Position numbers and translations under genes: made by a program. From Erythroxylum novogranatense (taxonomy: Eukaryota > Streptophyta > Magnoliopsida > Malpighiales > Erythroxylaceae): a DNA stretch of 64,000 nucleotides. A model generated the notes under the pieces. That model did no database searches. It saw only the letters and a list, made by a program, of their open reading frames with translations, and was not told the origin of the DNA. Location of the stretch: assembly GCA_029891385.1 (NCBI GenBank), contig CM057235.1:14808001-14872000 (forward strand). The letters run 5' to 3'. Shown one piece after another: positions 39,316-50,239 of this stretch (positions within the stretch are counted from its first letter, which is position 1; every line of letters begins with the position of its first letter).

Positions 39316-40422
39316 CATAAGGAATTGCTATCTAATCGGCTAATTTCTCAATCCGTGCAGTTCAAATTCACAACACCAAGTCTAATTCACTTTACCTTGA
39401 TGTACCAATGAAACACTTTCATTGTTGCTCACCATATATAGTCAAACTATACATGAAAAACTTGAAATCGATGAATACACTCTTATTCATTTAGATTTCC
39501 AAATAATTTGAGAATATCAAACTATCACCCTAAGTATCTCTAGGCAGTCTAAACTTTATCAAGATTACTTCGGCATATGTCACAAGATTTGTGATGGCCA
39601 AAATAATCAAGACAACGAAATACACTAACGAGACGCTAATGTGACACATTTGACATCCGAAAAATATTTGGAAACCCAATTTCAAGAAATTCAATTTGGA
39701 AAGCATAAAACATAAATATAACACATTTTTAATCACATTAAAAATGATCCAAGGCATTGTAATTGAGAAATACACCATTTATCATTCCAAACAAAACAGC
39801 TCCAGCAACTTTCTCAAAACTGCCAAGCTCTGTGTTTTGCCTGTAAAACTCATTGAAACAATTTCAATAAATTATGAGAAACTTAAAGAGGTTACAAAAT
39901 GTTCACAACATGTTCCATGAATTTTTTCAGGATTTATTTCCAACAAAAACTCATCCAACCTCAACAACAAAGCCAATGTAGAATCTATGTTCCTCAACAC
40001 AGTTATTCCCAACAGCACACAATAAATTCTCAAATAAATAGTAAATCACCTAGAAAATATTTTTCCATTCTCATAGACATTTATAAAACTCTTATAGACA
40101 TGTTGGTGAAAGCAAATCCGAAAAACAATTTTTCTACAATTTATTCTCGAATTTATAAGCATGCCTGTTCATTGAAAGTGCACAAAGACAGCAGCCAGAA
40201 CATTTGGGAATAAATTAGCAAAACCATATCAAATCACATTGATAAATTCCAAGCTTCCACAGACATATGTAACAAAATCTTGTGAACATATCTGGGCAAA
40301 AAAATTTCGAAAACAAGATCTCTATACTGAATTCGAAATTCACACAATCAACATGCATCATCGTCACAAGCAATAGGTTGCTCCGACCTAGTCATGGTTT
40401 CTTCGTTATATACGACACAAGT

Positions 40423-40435
40423 GGCTTTGATACCA
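40423..40435 (-). other. Primer binding site of the inner Copia (Met-tRNA)
   Basis: TGGTATCAAAGCC on the minus strand, one base inside the 5' LTR; fits the initiator Met-tRNA site with one difference. Confidence 0.88.
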
Positions 40436-40436
40436 C

Positions 40437-40974
40437 TGTAGGAAAATCCCAGTGTGAGCATCACATGTCCACAGTACGGAAAACAAAATTTTTTTGTTCC
40501 GGGACCTTCCCGAAAGCCAGGATCCATGTGTTTATACAACAAACTCAAACTATAACGGCCAAAGGAGACCGTCTCTAACGGTATCCACGCAGAGATCGGA
40601 GAACCTAATCGGGAAAAACCCTTTGACCCGAGAATAATTAGAACAAATTAAAGAGTGCTAGCTCTTACCTTTGTCCTTGGAGAGCTTGAGAGGAAGCTTG
40701 AAGGAGATGAAAACTTGGAGAAGATGAGAATGAAGATCATTGAAGAAGAAGAGAATGGCTTAGGATTTTCTCAAAATCCTCTCTTATTTCCTCATTCTTC
40801 CAAAACCCACGACCATCTCTTTCTTTAACAAAGAAACTCTTTCTTTTATATCAAAGCCAACGATCATCCTTCATCTTCACTCATCTTTTTAGTTTTGTCT
40901 TTTAGTCATTTATTATAACTAATGATTAGGCATGAAATGGAAGCTTTTCCTTCCTTTCCACTTCATCCACCTAT

Positions 40975-41007
<33 letters not shown>

Positions 41008-42304
41008 CTTTAATTAATTAATTATATATATATAAATAAATGCTGATGTGGTCCAGTCACACTGGGGTCGGTCCTACCGACCTACAGGGTCCCGGTATGG
41101 GAAAAACTCCCGGAAACGTTTTTCAGCAATATCGATGTCGCGATCTCATCGGGATATATCTCGATCTCATTGGGATCCATTTAATCTGTTTGCTCTCCAT
41201 ATATTGGAACTCTGTCCAAAACTATTTTACGAATTCTCCGAGACACTCTTATGCATGTGACCCATTAGGTTCTCGGTTATGTTAGCCACTTAGATCAACA
41301 CTTAATGCAAGCAAGTCATGAGCGGTATCTAGCAACACATCATGACCCCCAATTGACCGGAAAGTAATTGGTTTGACGAATGAACATGTATTCATCATGA
41401 ACCATATCACAAACCTTTCCATAGACAATTACCGTGCAATTCGTCCTTTCACCATGCTATACCCCACTTGGTTATGAGTATGGGCAATGTGTCAACTCTT
41501 ATTAGACTGACTACGTCAAATCTAGTCCAAGTGATTTCAGTTCTTGTCCTGGGACTCATTACTTTATATGTCACTGAAGACACTCTTCATGACATATATA
41601 CTCCAACCAGAGATTTCCAAGTAATGACCCTGACAAGAGGCCATGGGTATCATCTTCTGCTATCACAGAAGTGATGAATCCTCTATTGGCTACTCAATTA
41701 TCTTCGAATACCTCAAGTCGCACCCAATCACCACCCTATGAGCAACCTCTCGTAAGGCAACAAGGAATGGAGTCAAAGCACGTAATCAAGATTCAAGATA
41801 TCCTCGAGCACCTCAAGTCTAAGGATACTTGCACCATTGCTATGATAAGATTATCACTGACACTATAATAGGATATCCATGTGATGATCTCATAGCAGGT
41901 CATCCAATGTACTTACTACCTCTAGTAAGCATCCACATCTCAACCCTAAATATCTCATATTTACAGCTTCGAGATCCACCGCTTGACCAAATCAAGGAGT
42001 TTGACATGTGCTAGTCTTTCCGGATTACCGATGTCCAGTCTCAGTAATCTTATGACTAGGGATAATTTAGATACTGACATAATTGCACATGATAGGAATC
42101 TCAGTAGTATGATTACATCACAATTTTCTTCATGCTATATCATATATCATGGACTTCATTAATTTGCTTATTGATCAATATCAGTTCATAAATAATGAAC
42201 AGCAACGTAATGAAATATGCCTTTCTTTATTTATTCATAAAGACTGTACACAAATTTGTACAAAATGCGCTAAAGGCGATTGCCTTCAGGGCACTACTCT
42301 AACA
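40437..42304 (-). repeat. Inner Copia 5' LTR
   Basis: 1868 bp, same ends as the 3' LTR. It keeps CAG/CTG at several positions where the 3' LTR has CG-containing variants. It includes a short TA run near 40987-41005. Confidence 0.94.
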
Positions 42305-42309
42305 GATAC

Positions 42310-43486
42310 AGCCTGAGGGTTTTGTCCATCCTAAGAATTCGGGAAAGGTGTGCAAGCTTCAAAGATCCATTTATGGATTGAAGCAAGCATCAAGAAGCTA
42401 GAATCTTCGTTTTGATGAAGTTGTCAAAGAGTTTGGATTCATCAAGAATGAAGATGAACCTTGTGTTTATAAAAAGGTTTGTGGGAGTGTTGTTATCTTT
42501 TTAGCTTTATATGTTGATGACATACTGCTCATTGGAAACGATATTCCAACCTTACAGAGTGTTAAGAATTGGTTAAGGAAACGTTTCTCAATGAAAGACT
42601 TAGGTGAGGCTGCCTATGTTTTAGGCATTAAGATCTATAGAGATAGATCAAGAAAGCTTATAGGCCTAAGTCAGAGTACATACATAGTAAGATACTGAAA
42701 AGGTTCAGTATGCAAGATTCCAAGAGAGGATTCTTGCCTATGTCACATGGAATCAAGCTTTCTAAGAAGGATTGTCCTACTTCAGGTAAGGAGCTTGAGC
42801 GCATGAGTAAGATTCCATATGCATCTGCAATTGGATCTATCATGTATGCCATGTTATATACTCGACCAGATGTCTCATATGCTTTGAGCATAACAAGTAG
42901 ATACCAATCTAATTATGGTGAGAGTCACTGGATAGCAGTTAAGAATATCCTTAAGTACTTGAGAAGAACTAAGGATATGTTCCTAGTCTATGGAGGACTT
43001 GAAGGAGAGCTCCTTGTAAATGGTTACACTGATGCTGGTTTTCAGTCTGATATAGATGATTTTAGATCACAATCAGGTTTTGTGTTCTGTTTGAATGGAG
43101 GTGCAGTGAGCTGGAAAAGTTCAAAGCAAGACACTGTTGCTGATTCTACAACTGAAGCTGAGTACATTGCTGCCTCGGATGCAGCTAAGGAAGCTGTATG
43201 GATTAGGAAGTTCATTACTGAGCTTGGAGTTGTTCCTAGCATTGCAAGTCCTATAGACCTTTATTGTGATAATAATGGGGCTATAGCACAGGCTAAGGAA
43301 CCAAACTCACATCATAGATCCAAACACATACTCAGACGTTTCCATCTGATTAGAGAGATCATTGGGAGAGGAGACGTGAAGATATGCAAAGTGGGCACAG
43401 ATGACAACATTGCCGATCCACTTACTAAGCCTCTTCCACAGCCTAAACATGAGAGTCATACGAGGTTATGGGTATTAGATATCTGA
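42310..43486 (+). pseudogene. Outer Copia RT 3' part and RNase H
   Basis: Continuation of the outer pol after the inner insertion: QPEGF, then QRSIYGLKQASRS followed by TAG at the usual Trp, then LYVDDILLIGND (YVDD core). A frame change falls at about 42685. From 42710 the frame is open for 258 codons: SIMYAMLYTRPDVSYALS, LVNGYTDAGFQSD, TEAEYIAASDAAKEAVW, YCDNNGAIAQAKEPNSHHRS and VGTDDNIADPLTKPLPQPKH (RNase H), stop at 43484-43486. Confidence 0.93.
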
Positions 43487-43514
43487 CTGATTGGGCTTAG
43501 TGCAAGTGGGAGAT

Positions 43515-44750
43515 TGTTAGTAGTGTGCCCTAGGCCAATGAACATTTGTGATTCATGTATTAACATTATGATTTGTTAATAATATATTATGAGGTATTTC
43601 GTTTCATATATGTATGTATTTCGTTTATGTAATGTGATTTACATTTCATGAATAGTATTAGACTTATGTCATCAAGTATGTGACTTGATAGTAAAATCAT
43701 AAGCGTTATAACACTATTCTAGATCGTCTCGGTCGATCATTATTGGTGGAACAATAATGAATTAAGACTAGTATGTGTTCGATTGATGATCACGTTTCTT
43801 GATCATGGATATAAGATATCAAATCGAAACATAGATATATGTTAGAGAACATATATTGGACCGGCCCACATAAAGAATACTACATGGTTTCATGTCATTA
43901 GTGATTCTTAATATGGTTTGACTATAATCCTTTGACCTGAAGTCATCATGGTTCCCTACATGAGGAATTCGGTGTTTTGATATTAGACTAAGTTATTTTT
44001 AACCGAATAACAAATAGTCTTATATTGGACATCAAATGAATCATGCGGAGGGATGTGAATGACGTAGATGAGATTTGTACCTCTCTTAAGTGAGAGAGAT
44101 ATCATTTGGGCCTCTTGACAAGTGTGACTGAAGAAATGCATGGTCGAGTTCAAATGAATTGATGAAGAGTCATCAATGTCATTTGTTATAATCAGTCAAC
44201 TTGGGGATCAAGAAACTATGATTAATCAAAGGTTGACATGTACCATGCCTTGTGATTAATCTTGATATCGTGTTACAAAAGGATGAGCCTATAACCATAG
44301 TTACAGGGTTAAATCGGATTATCGATCCTCATTTAATTTGGGTAGTCATAATGTCTTGCTAGAGGCCGCTTCTGACTTATGGGCCTTGAAGTGTAATCAA
44401 GCTCATTGCCAACATCAAATGAGCCTACAGGGTCGCACACAAAGAGTGATGTGATCTGGGCTTATTCTCTTAGGCCTAATTTATTAGGTGTTGAATAAAT
44501 ATATTTAGATATATTTATTAGGCTAGATTTAATTAATTCGTCGGGCTTTTATTATATATGATATAATGGGCCGAAACTTAATAGGGCCTAAATGAGATTA
44601 AGGTTTCTCTATAAATAGATAAACTTAGGTCTCATTAGGTTAAGGGAAGAAAAGACGAAACCCTAGCCGCCATCCAAGAGAACGATCGTGTGGCGTTCAG
44701 AAAGTGTTTTCAGGACGTGCTAACACACTACAACCGCAGCCCGGATCGTG
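43515..44750 (+). repeat. Outer Copia 3' LTR, truncated
   Basis: Starts TGTTAGTAGTGTGCCC directly after the polypurine tract AAGTGGGAGAT. It follows the 5' LTR to GCAGCCCGGATCGTG (44750), the counterpart of about 28230, then stops. The last 185 or so bp of the LTR are absent, and the CAATT array begins at once. Confidence 0.92.
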
Positions 44751-46095
44751 CATTCCAATTCCAATTCAATCCAATCCAATCCAATCCAATTCAATTCAAT
44801 CCACTTCAATCCAATTCAATTCAATCCAATTCAATTCAATTCCAATTCCAATTCCAATTCAATTCAATTCAATCCAATCCAATTCAATCTAATTCAATTC
44901 AATCTAATTCAATTCCATCTAATTCAATCCAATCCAATCCAATTCAATTCAATCCAATCCAATTCAATTCAATTCCAATTCCAATTCCAATTCCAATTCA
45001 ATCCAATTCAAATTCAATCAACTTCAATCCAATTCAATTCAATCCAATCCAATTCCAATTCCAATTCCATTCATTACATTCAATTTCAATTCAATTCAAT
45101 CAATCCATTCAAATTCAATTCAATTCAATTCAATCAAATGCAATCCAATCCAATCCAATCCAATTCAATTCAATTAAATTCAATTCAATCCGATTCAATT
45201 CAATCAAATTCAATTCAATTCAATTCCATTTTCATTTCAATTCCAATTCAATCCAATTCCAATTCAATTCAATTCAATCAAATTCAATTCAATTCAATTT
45301 AATCTAATCCAATCCAATCCAATTGGATTTAATCCAATCCATTCCAATTCAATTCAATTCAATTCCAATCCAATTCCAATTCAATTCAATTCAATTCCAA
45401 TTCAATTCAATGCAATCCAATTCCATTCCATTCAATTCAATTTCAATCCAATCCAATTCAATTCATTTCAATTCAATTCAATTCAATCGAATTCAATTCA
45501 ATTCAATTCAATCCAATCTAATCCAATTCAATCCAATTCCATTCAATCCAATCCAATTCAATTCAATTCCATTCCAATTCCATTTCAACTCCAGTTCAAT
45601 CAAATTCCAATTCAATTCAATTCAATCAAATTCAATTCCATTACAATTCAATTCCATTTCAATCCAATTCAATTCGAATTCAATACAATTCAAATCCAAT
45701 TCAATTCAATTTCATTCCAATTCAATTCAAAACATACTCCAACAATTTGCAATTCTATTCCAATTCAATTTCAATTAAATTAAATTCAATTGCAAATCAA
45801 TTCCAATTCAATTCAATTCAATTCCAATTCCAATTCCAATTCAATTCAATTTCAATTCAATTCTAATTGAATTCAATTACAATTCAATTCCATTACAATT
45901 CAATTCCATTCAATTCTCATTCAATTCCAATTCCAATTCCATTCATTCCATTCAATTCCAATTCCATTCAATTCCAATTCCATTTCCATTTCCATTTCCA
46001 TTCAACCAATTTTCAATCCAATTCTAATTCAAATTTCAGAATTAATTTACTATCAATTACAAAATCTAATTCTAATTCCAATTCCAATTTCTAAT
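44751..46095. repeat. CAATT/CCAATT satellite-like array, about 1.3 kb
   Basis: Several hundred copies of CAATT mixed with CCAATT and CAATC variants, grading into degenerate sequence after about 46020. It is the continuation of the array at 26943-27020 inside the 5' part of the hAT element. Because 5 bp times three equals 15, it gives false open frames of QFNSI-type repeats. Confidence 0.95.
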
Positions 46096-46439
46096 TGCAA
46101 AATACAACATGCCAAAATCCAATTTCCAACTCCAAATTTAATTTTCAGTACAATTCCAAATTTTATTCCAAGTCCAAACTTAGTTTTCAATCAGACCAAC
46201 AATACCAATTACCAATCAATTTTAATTTCACACATTCGGTAACCACAAGGCAAAATCACAAAATTCAATGTCAATTTCAACTTCCCACATTTGGATTTTC
46301 CCCAAATCCACCAAATCCACCATCACGGCATCACCCCAAATCAACCTCTATGTTCTCAGCCGAAAACAACCAACGATTTTTCCCCAAATCCACCTCTATC
46401 TAACAACAACACCTACGATCACAGAAGCAATCAACAACA

Positions 46440-46990
46440 AAATTCTATTCAAAATCAAACAAAAATAAAAAACATACACCCAAAACAATCGGGTCTTCAT
46501 TGAGGGTCGGGTCTTCCTTCGGTGGTCGTGTGGTGCGTCGACGACGAGGAAGACGGAGGAGTAGGCGGCGAGGAGACAGATCCGTCGAAGAAGAGGCGGC
46601 GAGGAGCGGCGAGGACACCAATCCATCGAAGAAGGAGGAGATCCGCCACGACCAGGCGAGGAGGAGGAGACGGCGACGGCTGAAAGAGAGTCGCGACTCG
46701 CGAGACACAAAGAGAGACACTGACGAAGAGAGGAGACGTGCGGCGTGGGAGAGAGGAGGCCGAAGAAGAATCCAGAAGTAGGGGACGACGATGAGACGAC
46801 GGTGAGACGAGATCCGAGAGGGAGGAGCAGCGGCGAGGAGAAGAAGCAGGAGAAGCCGAAGAAGAGAGAGGAAGAGTTCCAGAAAGGTCGGGACTCGAGG
46901 CGGGCTAGGGTAGATTTTAGGTTAAATTTTTTTTTTGCTATTTGGTCCCTGGAAAATTCGGTATTTTTCGAAATGGGCCGAAACATATCA
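46440..46990 (-). other. GC-rich leader of the hAT element (probable 5' UTR/promoter)
   Basis: The only GC- and CpG-rich block of the region, between the CAATT array and the hAT right end. On the minus strand it lies where the transposase 5' UTR exon would be, and GATTGTTTTGGGTGTATG near 46488-46471 could hold a donor. Open frames exist in several registers, reflecting base composition; none has a known domain. Confidence 0.45.
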
Positions 46991-47459
46991 GATTTTATGG
47001 TTTTTGCCCGGAAAACGGAACCGGTCGGTACGGAACGGTATCCATACCATTGATTGTTACACTTCTAATTAAAAATTTGTATTACTTAGCATACATCATT
47101 ATATGATATTACTCACCCATATATTAATTTATTAATTTTATTTTCTACAATAATTATATAGCATGATAACACAAACTTCATGATAACACTATTTGAAAAT
47201 TTTTGACACCATTTATAATTGTCAAATCATATAATTTTAAAAATAAAAGTTTAAATTTATCTAATATTAAATAATTTTAAATTTATATTCCACAAATTAT
47301 TAAAATGATTTGAAGTTTTGTTAGCTAAATTTATTTTTAAATTTATAATCATTTTTAATAACATTAAATTTGAATTTTCTCAAAATGATGTTCAATTATA
47401 AAATGATCAAGTCAAAGTTAGTCAATTCATAATTATAAATAGGAGAGTTATTTTATTAT

Positions 47460-47743
47460 TTAAGCTTTTGGTGACGGTTTTGGTTTTCCCATTTTAAAAA
47501 TTTGTCGCCAAAGGATAGCCTTGTGGCGATGAAAAAAATATACCATCCCAAAAGGTAAGCCTTTTGCGACGATTCCAACAAAACATTGCCAAAGGCTTCT
47601 AATTAGCAACACTTTTGTAAAACATCATAAAACTTAGAGGCTTTGGCAACGCTTCTAAAGAATCATCAGCAAAAGTTGTCTTTTAACGACAATTTTGAAA
47701 TTATCCCCAAAATAAATAACAAAATCTCTACTTTGTTGTAGTG
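47460..47743 (-). mobile_element. CACTA-type transposon end
   Basis: Ends ...CTTTGTTGTAGTG at 47743, the CACTACAACAAAG terminus of CACTA/EnSpm elements on the minus strand. It is preceded by short sub-terminal repeats around TTTTGCGACGATT and CGCCAAAGG. The opposite end is not found, so this is a fragment abutting the hAT right edge. Confidence 0.65.
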
Positions 47744-48108
47744 TATTATGTTTGTTTGAGATAAAATTGTGAAATATGGTTGAGTAAATTATTTACTACA
47801 AGAAACTTATTGTATATGATATAATAATTAGACAATTTAAACTAAGAAGATGTTGAAGTAATTTTAAAATGATTTACTTAAGCATTAATAAAAAAGATTT
47901 TATTTCAATTTTCTACAAAAAATTTAAGTATCATTTTAAATATCTTATTAGTTTTAGTCATATTTATGATGCAATGAAAATGGATACCGATTGTGGTGTC
48001 ACAAGTTATTTAGATTAATTCGTAGTTTTATACCTTTAGTTAACCATGTCAAATTCAATATCTAAACCGACAATTAATTGTCCATCAAGACTAATTGTTA
48101 TGTTTGGA

Positions 48109-48165
<57 letters not shown>

Positions 48166-48623
48166 TAGAAATTTATTATAACAATAGTTAAGATAAAGTT
48201 GTAGAAGTCTATTTACGCCACCATCCCCCTTCATTGGTAGATTTGTATTTCAATGTTGTACTAAATTTTCCACAAAATTAGACTTAGATGGGTTTTATGA
48301 AAATTTAATTAGTAATGATAGTGAAAATTTGTGTCACTCCTAATTATTATATTTAAATTTTGGTACTATGTATGAACTAGGGTTGCATATTTTTACTCAC
48401 TTCTATAATCAATGTCTTTACCTCTCTAGTATTACTAATTTTGATCATAGTATCACCTCTTAAAATTTTTAAGGTGTAGAGTGTATGATATAATCTAAAT
48501 CTTATTTAAAATATTTGTAAGTAAATAAGAAGAGTTGTAAATTGAAACATTCCAAGACTAGCAGTTTGTAACTTTAGCTCCATTTTCATCAAATAGATAT
48601 GAAATCAAAATTTCCACATTATA
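47744..48623. other. Unassigned A/T-rich DNA with an (AT)n run
   Basis: No domain or repeat end recognised except the AT microsatellite listed separately. Confidence 0.5.
48111..48163. repeat. (AT)n microsatellite
   Basis: Fifty-three bases of uninterrupted AT dinucleotide. Confidence 0.95.
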
Positions 48624-48631
48624 CTTGCCAG

Positions 48632-48904
48632 TAGGGATGACAATGGGGTGGCACATGGAAGTAATTCAAGTATTTTTAAAGGGCCAGCACATAGGCCAAT
48701 TCAGGCCTATATCAATTTGGGACCCAACTTTTCTAAGCAAAACAACATCATTTTGCTTAAAGAGTAAGGTCTTAGGCAAGTTGAGTCTGGGCAATCTAGG
48801 CTCGAACTCAAATTAAAAAAAAGTTGTTAATTTACTTTTAATTGTTAAAATTTTATTTTAAAAATTAGTGAGGCCAACCTATAAGCTACCCATTGCCATC
48901 TCTA
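48632..48904. mobile_element. hAT-type MITE, 273 bp, with 8-bp target duplication
   Basis: Terminal inverted repeats TAGGGATGACAATGGGGT (left) and TAGAGATGGCAATGGGTAGC (right, read inward). Exact 8-bp duplication CTTGCCAG at 48624-48631 and 48905-48912. Non-coding. Eight-bp target duplications and TAG-type ends indicate the hAT superfamily. Confidence 0.92.
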
Positions 48905-48912
48905 CTTGCCAG

Positions 48913-50239
48913 ATTGATTAACGAAAGAATACCCAAGAAATAAGTAATAGGAATTCACGAAATAACAAAGAAAAAGACATGGACTTAAAGATTCTTTTAC
49001 CGTATATGTAATGAATTCAAACCATAAGAATTTGAAATATAAATAAATAAGATCTTATCATATTCATATGCATCATTAATCACATTACTTACTTGGAAAT
49101 GATTACATTATGCTACTTAAAAAACACTTGTAAGGACACACCTTTTCTCTCTATGTAGAATTATAATCGATCGGATGATAATCATTAGTCATTTGAATTA
49201 TAATTTATACCTTATATATATAATTTAAATTGTAGACTTCTCTTACTATTAGATGTTAAATGATGCAACTTGAACTTATTAGATGTGTCTATGCCTATCA
49301 TCTCTAACTCATACTTAATTTCTATAGTTTCTTATACTTGTCCTATGACTAACATATGATAAGAACTCATTTACATATCTTTGTCTGGAATATTTGTTGT
49401 CTCGATTAACAAATTGATCATTGAGTAGATTTAGTATGCTATGTGCTAGGTCATATCTTGTATTTTAATCTTCTTTAATCTCATTTTTTCATTGTATCAA
49501 AAAATATTCAAATCTTTTATTGAGTCAGTAGCCACCTTTTGAATACATGATTTTTCTTATACGAGGGACTAATCAAAATGACCTTCCTCTATTCTAAATT
49601 ATATTGAATTTTATTTTATTTGCTTTCCTAGAATTGTCCTGTAAGATTGTATCAAACATATAGGATTGTATCAAACATAATCTTCTAGTAACATTTTAAA
49701 GTTGCAAACTTTAAATTTAATTCTTAAGAGTTAGATCAGATTCTTAAATGTATACTATAATGCTCTTTTAACCTCTAAGTCTTCCACAATGTAAGTTGAG
49801 ACCTAATGATTTACATTAATCCATTTGTGGTTGTTTTTGTATACATGGTAAGAGTTATGTGCTACAGTATTCACTCCTTTTTATTTAGAATGTATGTCTT
49901 TTATTAACATAAAATCGTTCAAATATTTATTCAAACATACCTAATGCTGAACCTAAGTTCACTTGCCTACTTTTAAATTCATCTTTTTGAACTCTCCGCT
50001 GGAAACTTAATATAGATATAATAACTATATGATCACTCTAAACTAATATTCTTTTAACTATAAGTGCCCATTGATTCATACATAAAATATATAATATAAA
50101 ATCAACATATTTTAGAATCAAGTACTATGTAGTGCTTATTCCTTTACAAATAATGTTAACTCATATTTACATTTAGACATGAAAATACATTGAATGAACA
50201 AACATATAGAAATGTTAATCAATCATATATTGATATTAA
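48913..50239. other. A/T-rich DNA, possibly the LTR of the Copia relic
   Basis: Lies downstream (minus-strand sense) of a Copia RNase H relic, where its 3' LTR would be. I could not define TG/CA ends or a second copy. Confidence 0.3.

Larger units (their letters stand above)
38322..40436 (-). other. Inner Copia 5' leader, about 2.1 kb
   Basis: Unusually long untranslated leader between primer site and gag. It contains a 91-bp tandem pair (38478-38659) and a cluster of GTCGAC palindromes (about 39095-39315). I see no coding domain; short frames here are not conserved-looking. Confidence 0.75.
32541..42304 (-). mobile_element. Inner Ty1/Copia element, complete structure
   Basis: A 9764-bp LTR retrotransposon inserted in the outer element's RT in the opposite direction, with perfect 5-bp target duplication GATAC (32536-32540 and 42305-42309). 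It has two similar LTRs (1868 bp 5', 1852 bp 3'), a Met-tRNA primer site, a leader of about 2.1 kb, gag-pol and a polypurine tract CAGTGGGAGATT next to the 3' LTR (about 34393-34404). Structure is complete but the coding frame is broken. It is younger than its host element by position. Confidence 0.95.
27021..44750 (+). mobile_element. Outer Ty1/Copia element, plus strand, interrupted
   Basis: 5' LTR 27021-28415, Met-tRNA primer site, leader with GTCGAC-type repeats, gag-pol, polypurine tract and 3' LTR 43515-44750. A second Copia element (32541-42304) with target duplication GATAC splits the reverse transcriptase. Without it the element is about 8.0 kb. The 3' LTR lacks about 185 bp at its end, so no target duplication of the outer element can be found. 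Coding is broken by stops and frameshifts. Confidence 0.92.
23859..47069 (-). mobile_element. hAT transposon, split by nested Copia elements
   Basis: The left end TAAAAATTGTTACCAATG...ATACCGTACCG (23859 on) and the right end, read on the minus strand from 47067, TAGAAGTGTAACAATCAATG...ATACCGTTCCG, are similar inverted termini. Between them, on the minus strand, lie a GC-rich 5' leader (46.4-47.0 kb), a CAATT-type array and the transposase gene (24.47-26.90 kb). The array is interrupted by the Copia element at 27021-44750. Removing that leaves about 5.5 kb. A possible 8-bp duplication TAAAAATT (23859-23866 and 47070-47077) is A/T-rich and overlaps the proposed left terminus, so ends are good to about 10 bp only. 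Confidence 0.7.

Noticed and set aside
44690..46094. Open frames up to 205 codons rich in Gln, Phe, Asn, Ser and Ile
   Set aside because: They are translations of the CAATT array. A 5-bp unit gives a 5-residue repeat in every frame with no stop codon.
46396..47053. Overlapping open frames of 91-196 codons on both strands
   Set aside because: The block is GC-rich, so stops are rare by composition. The frames are Arg/Ser-rich without a domain; a hAT leader or promoter explains the region better.
23859..47077. TAAAAATT as a definite 8-bp target duplication of the large hAT
   Set aside because: It is low-complexity A/T sequence and overlaps the proposed left terminus. I keep the element call but not this duplication as proof.
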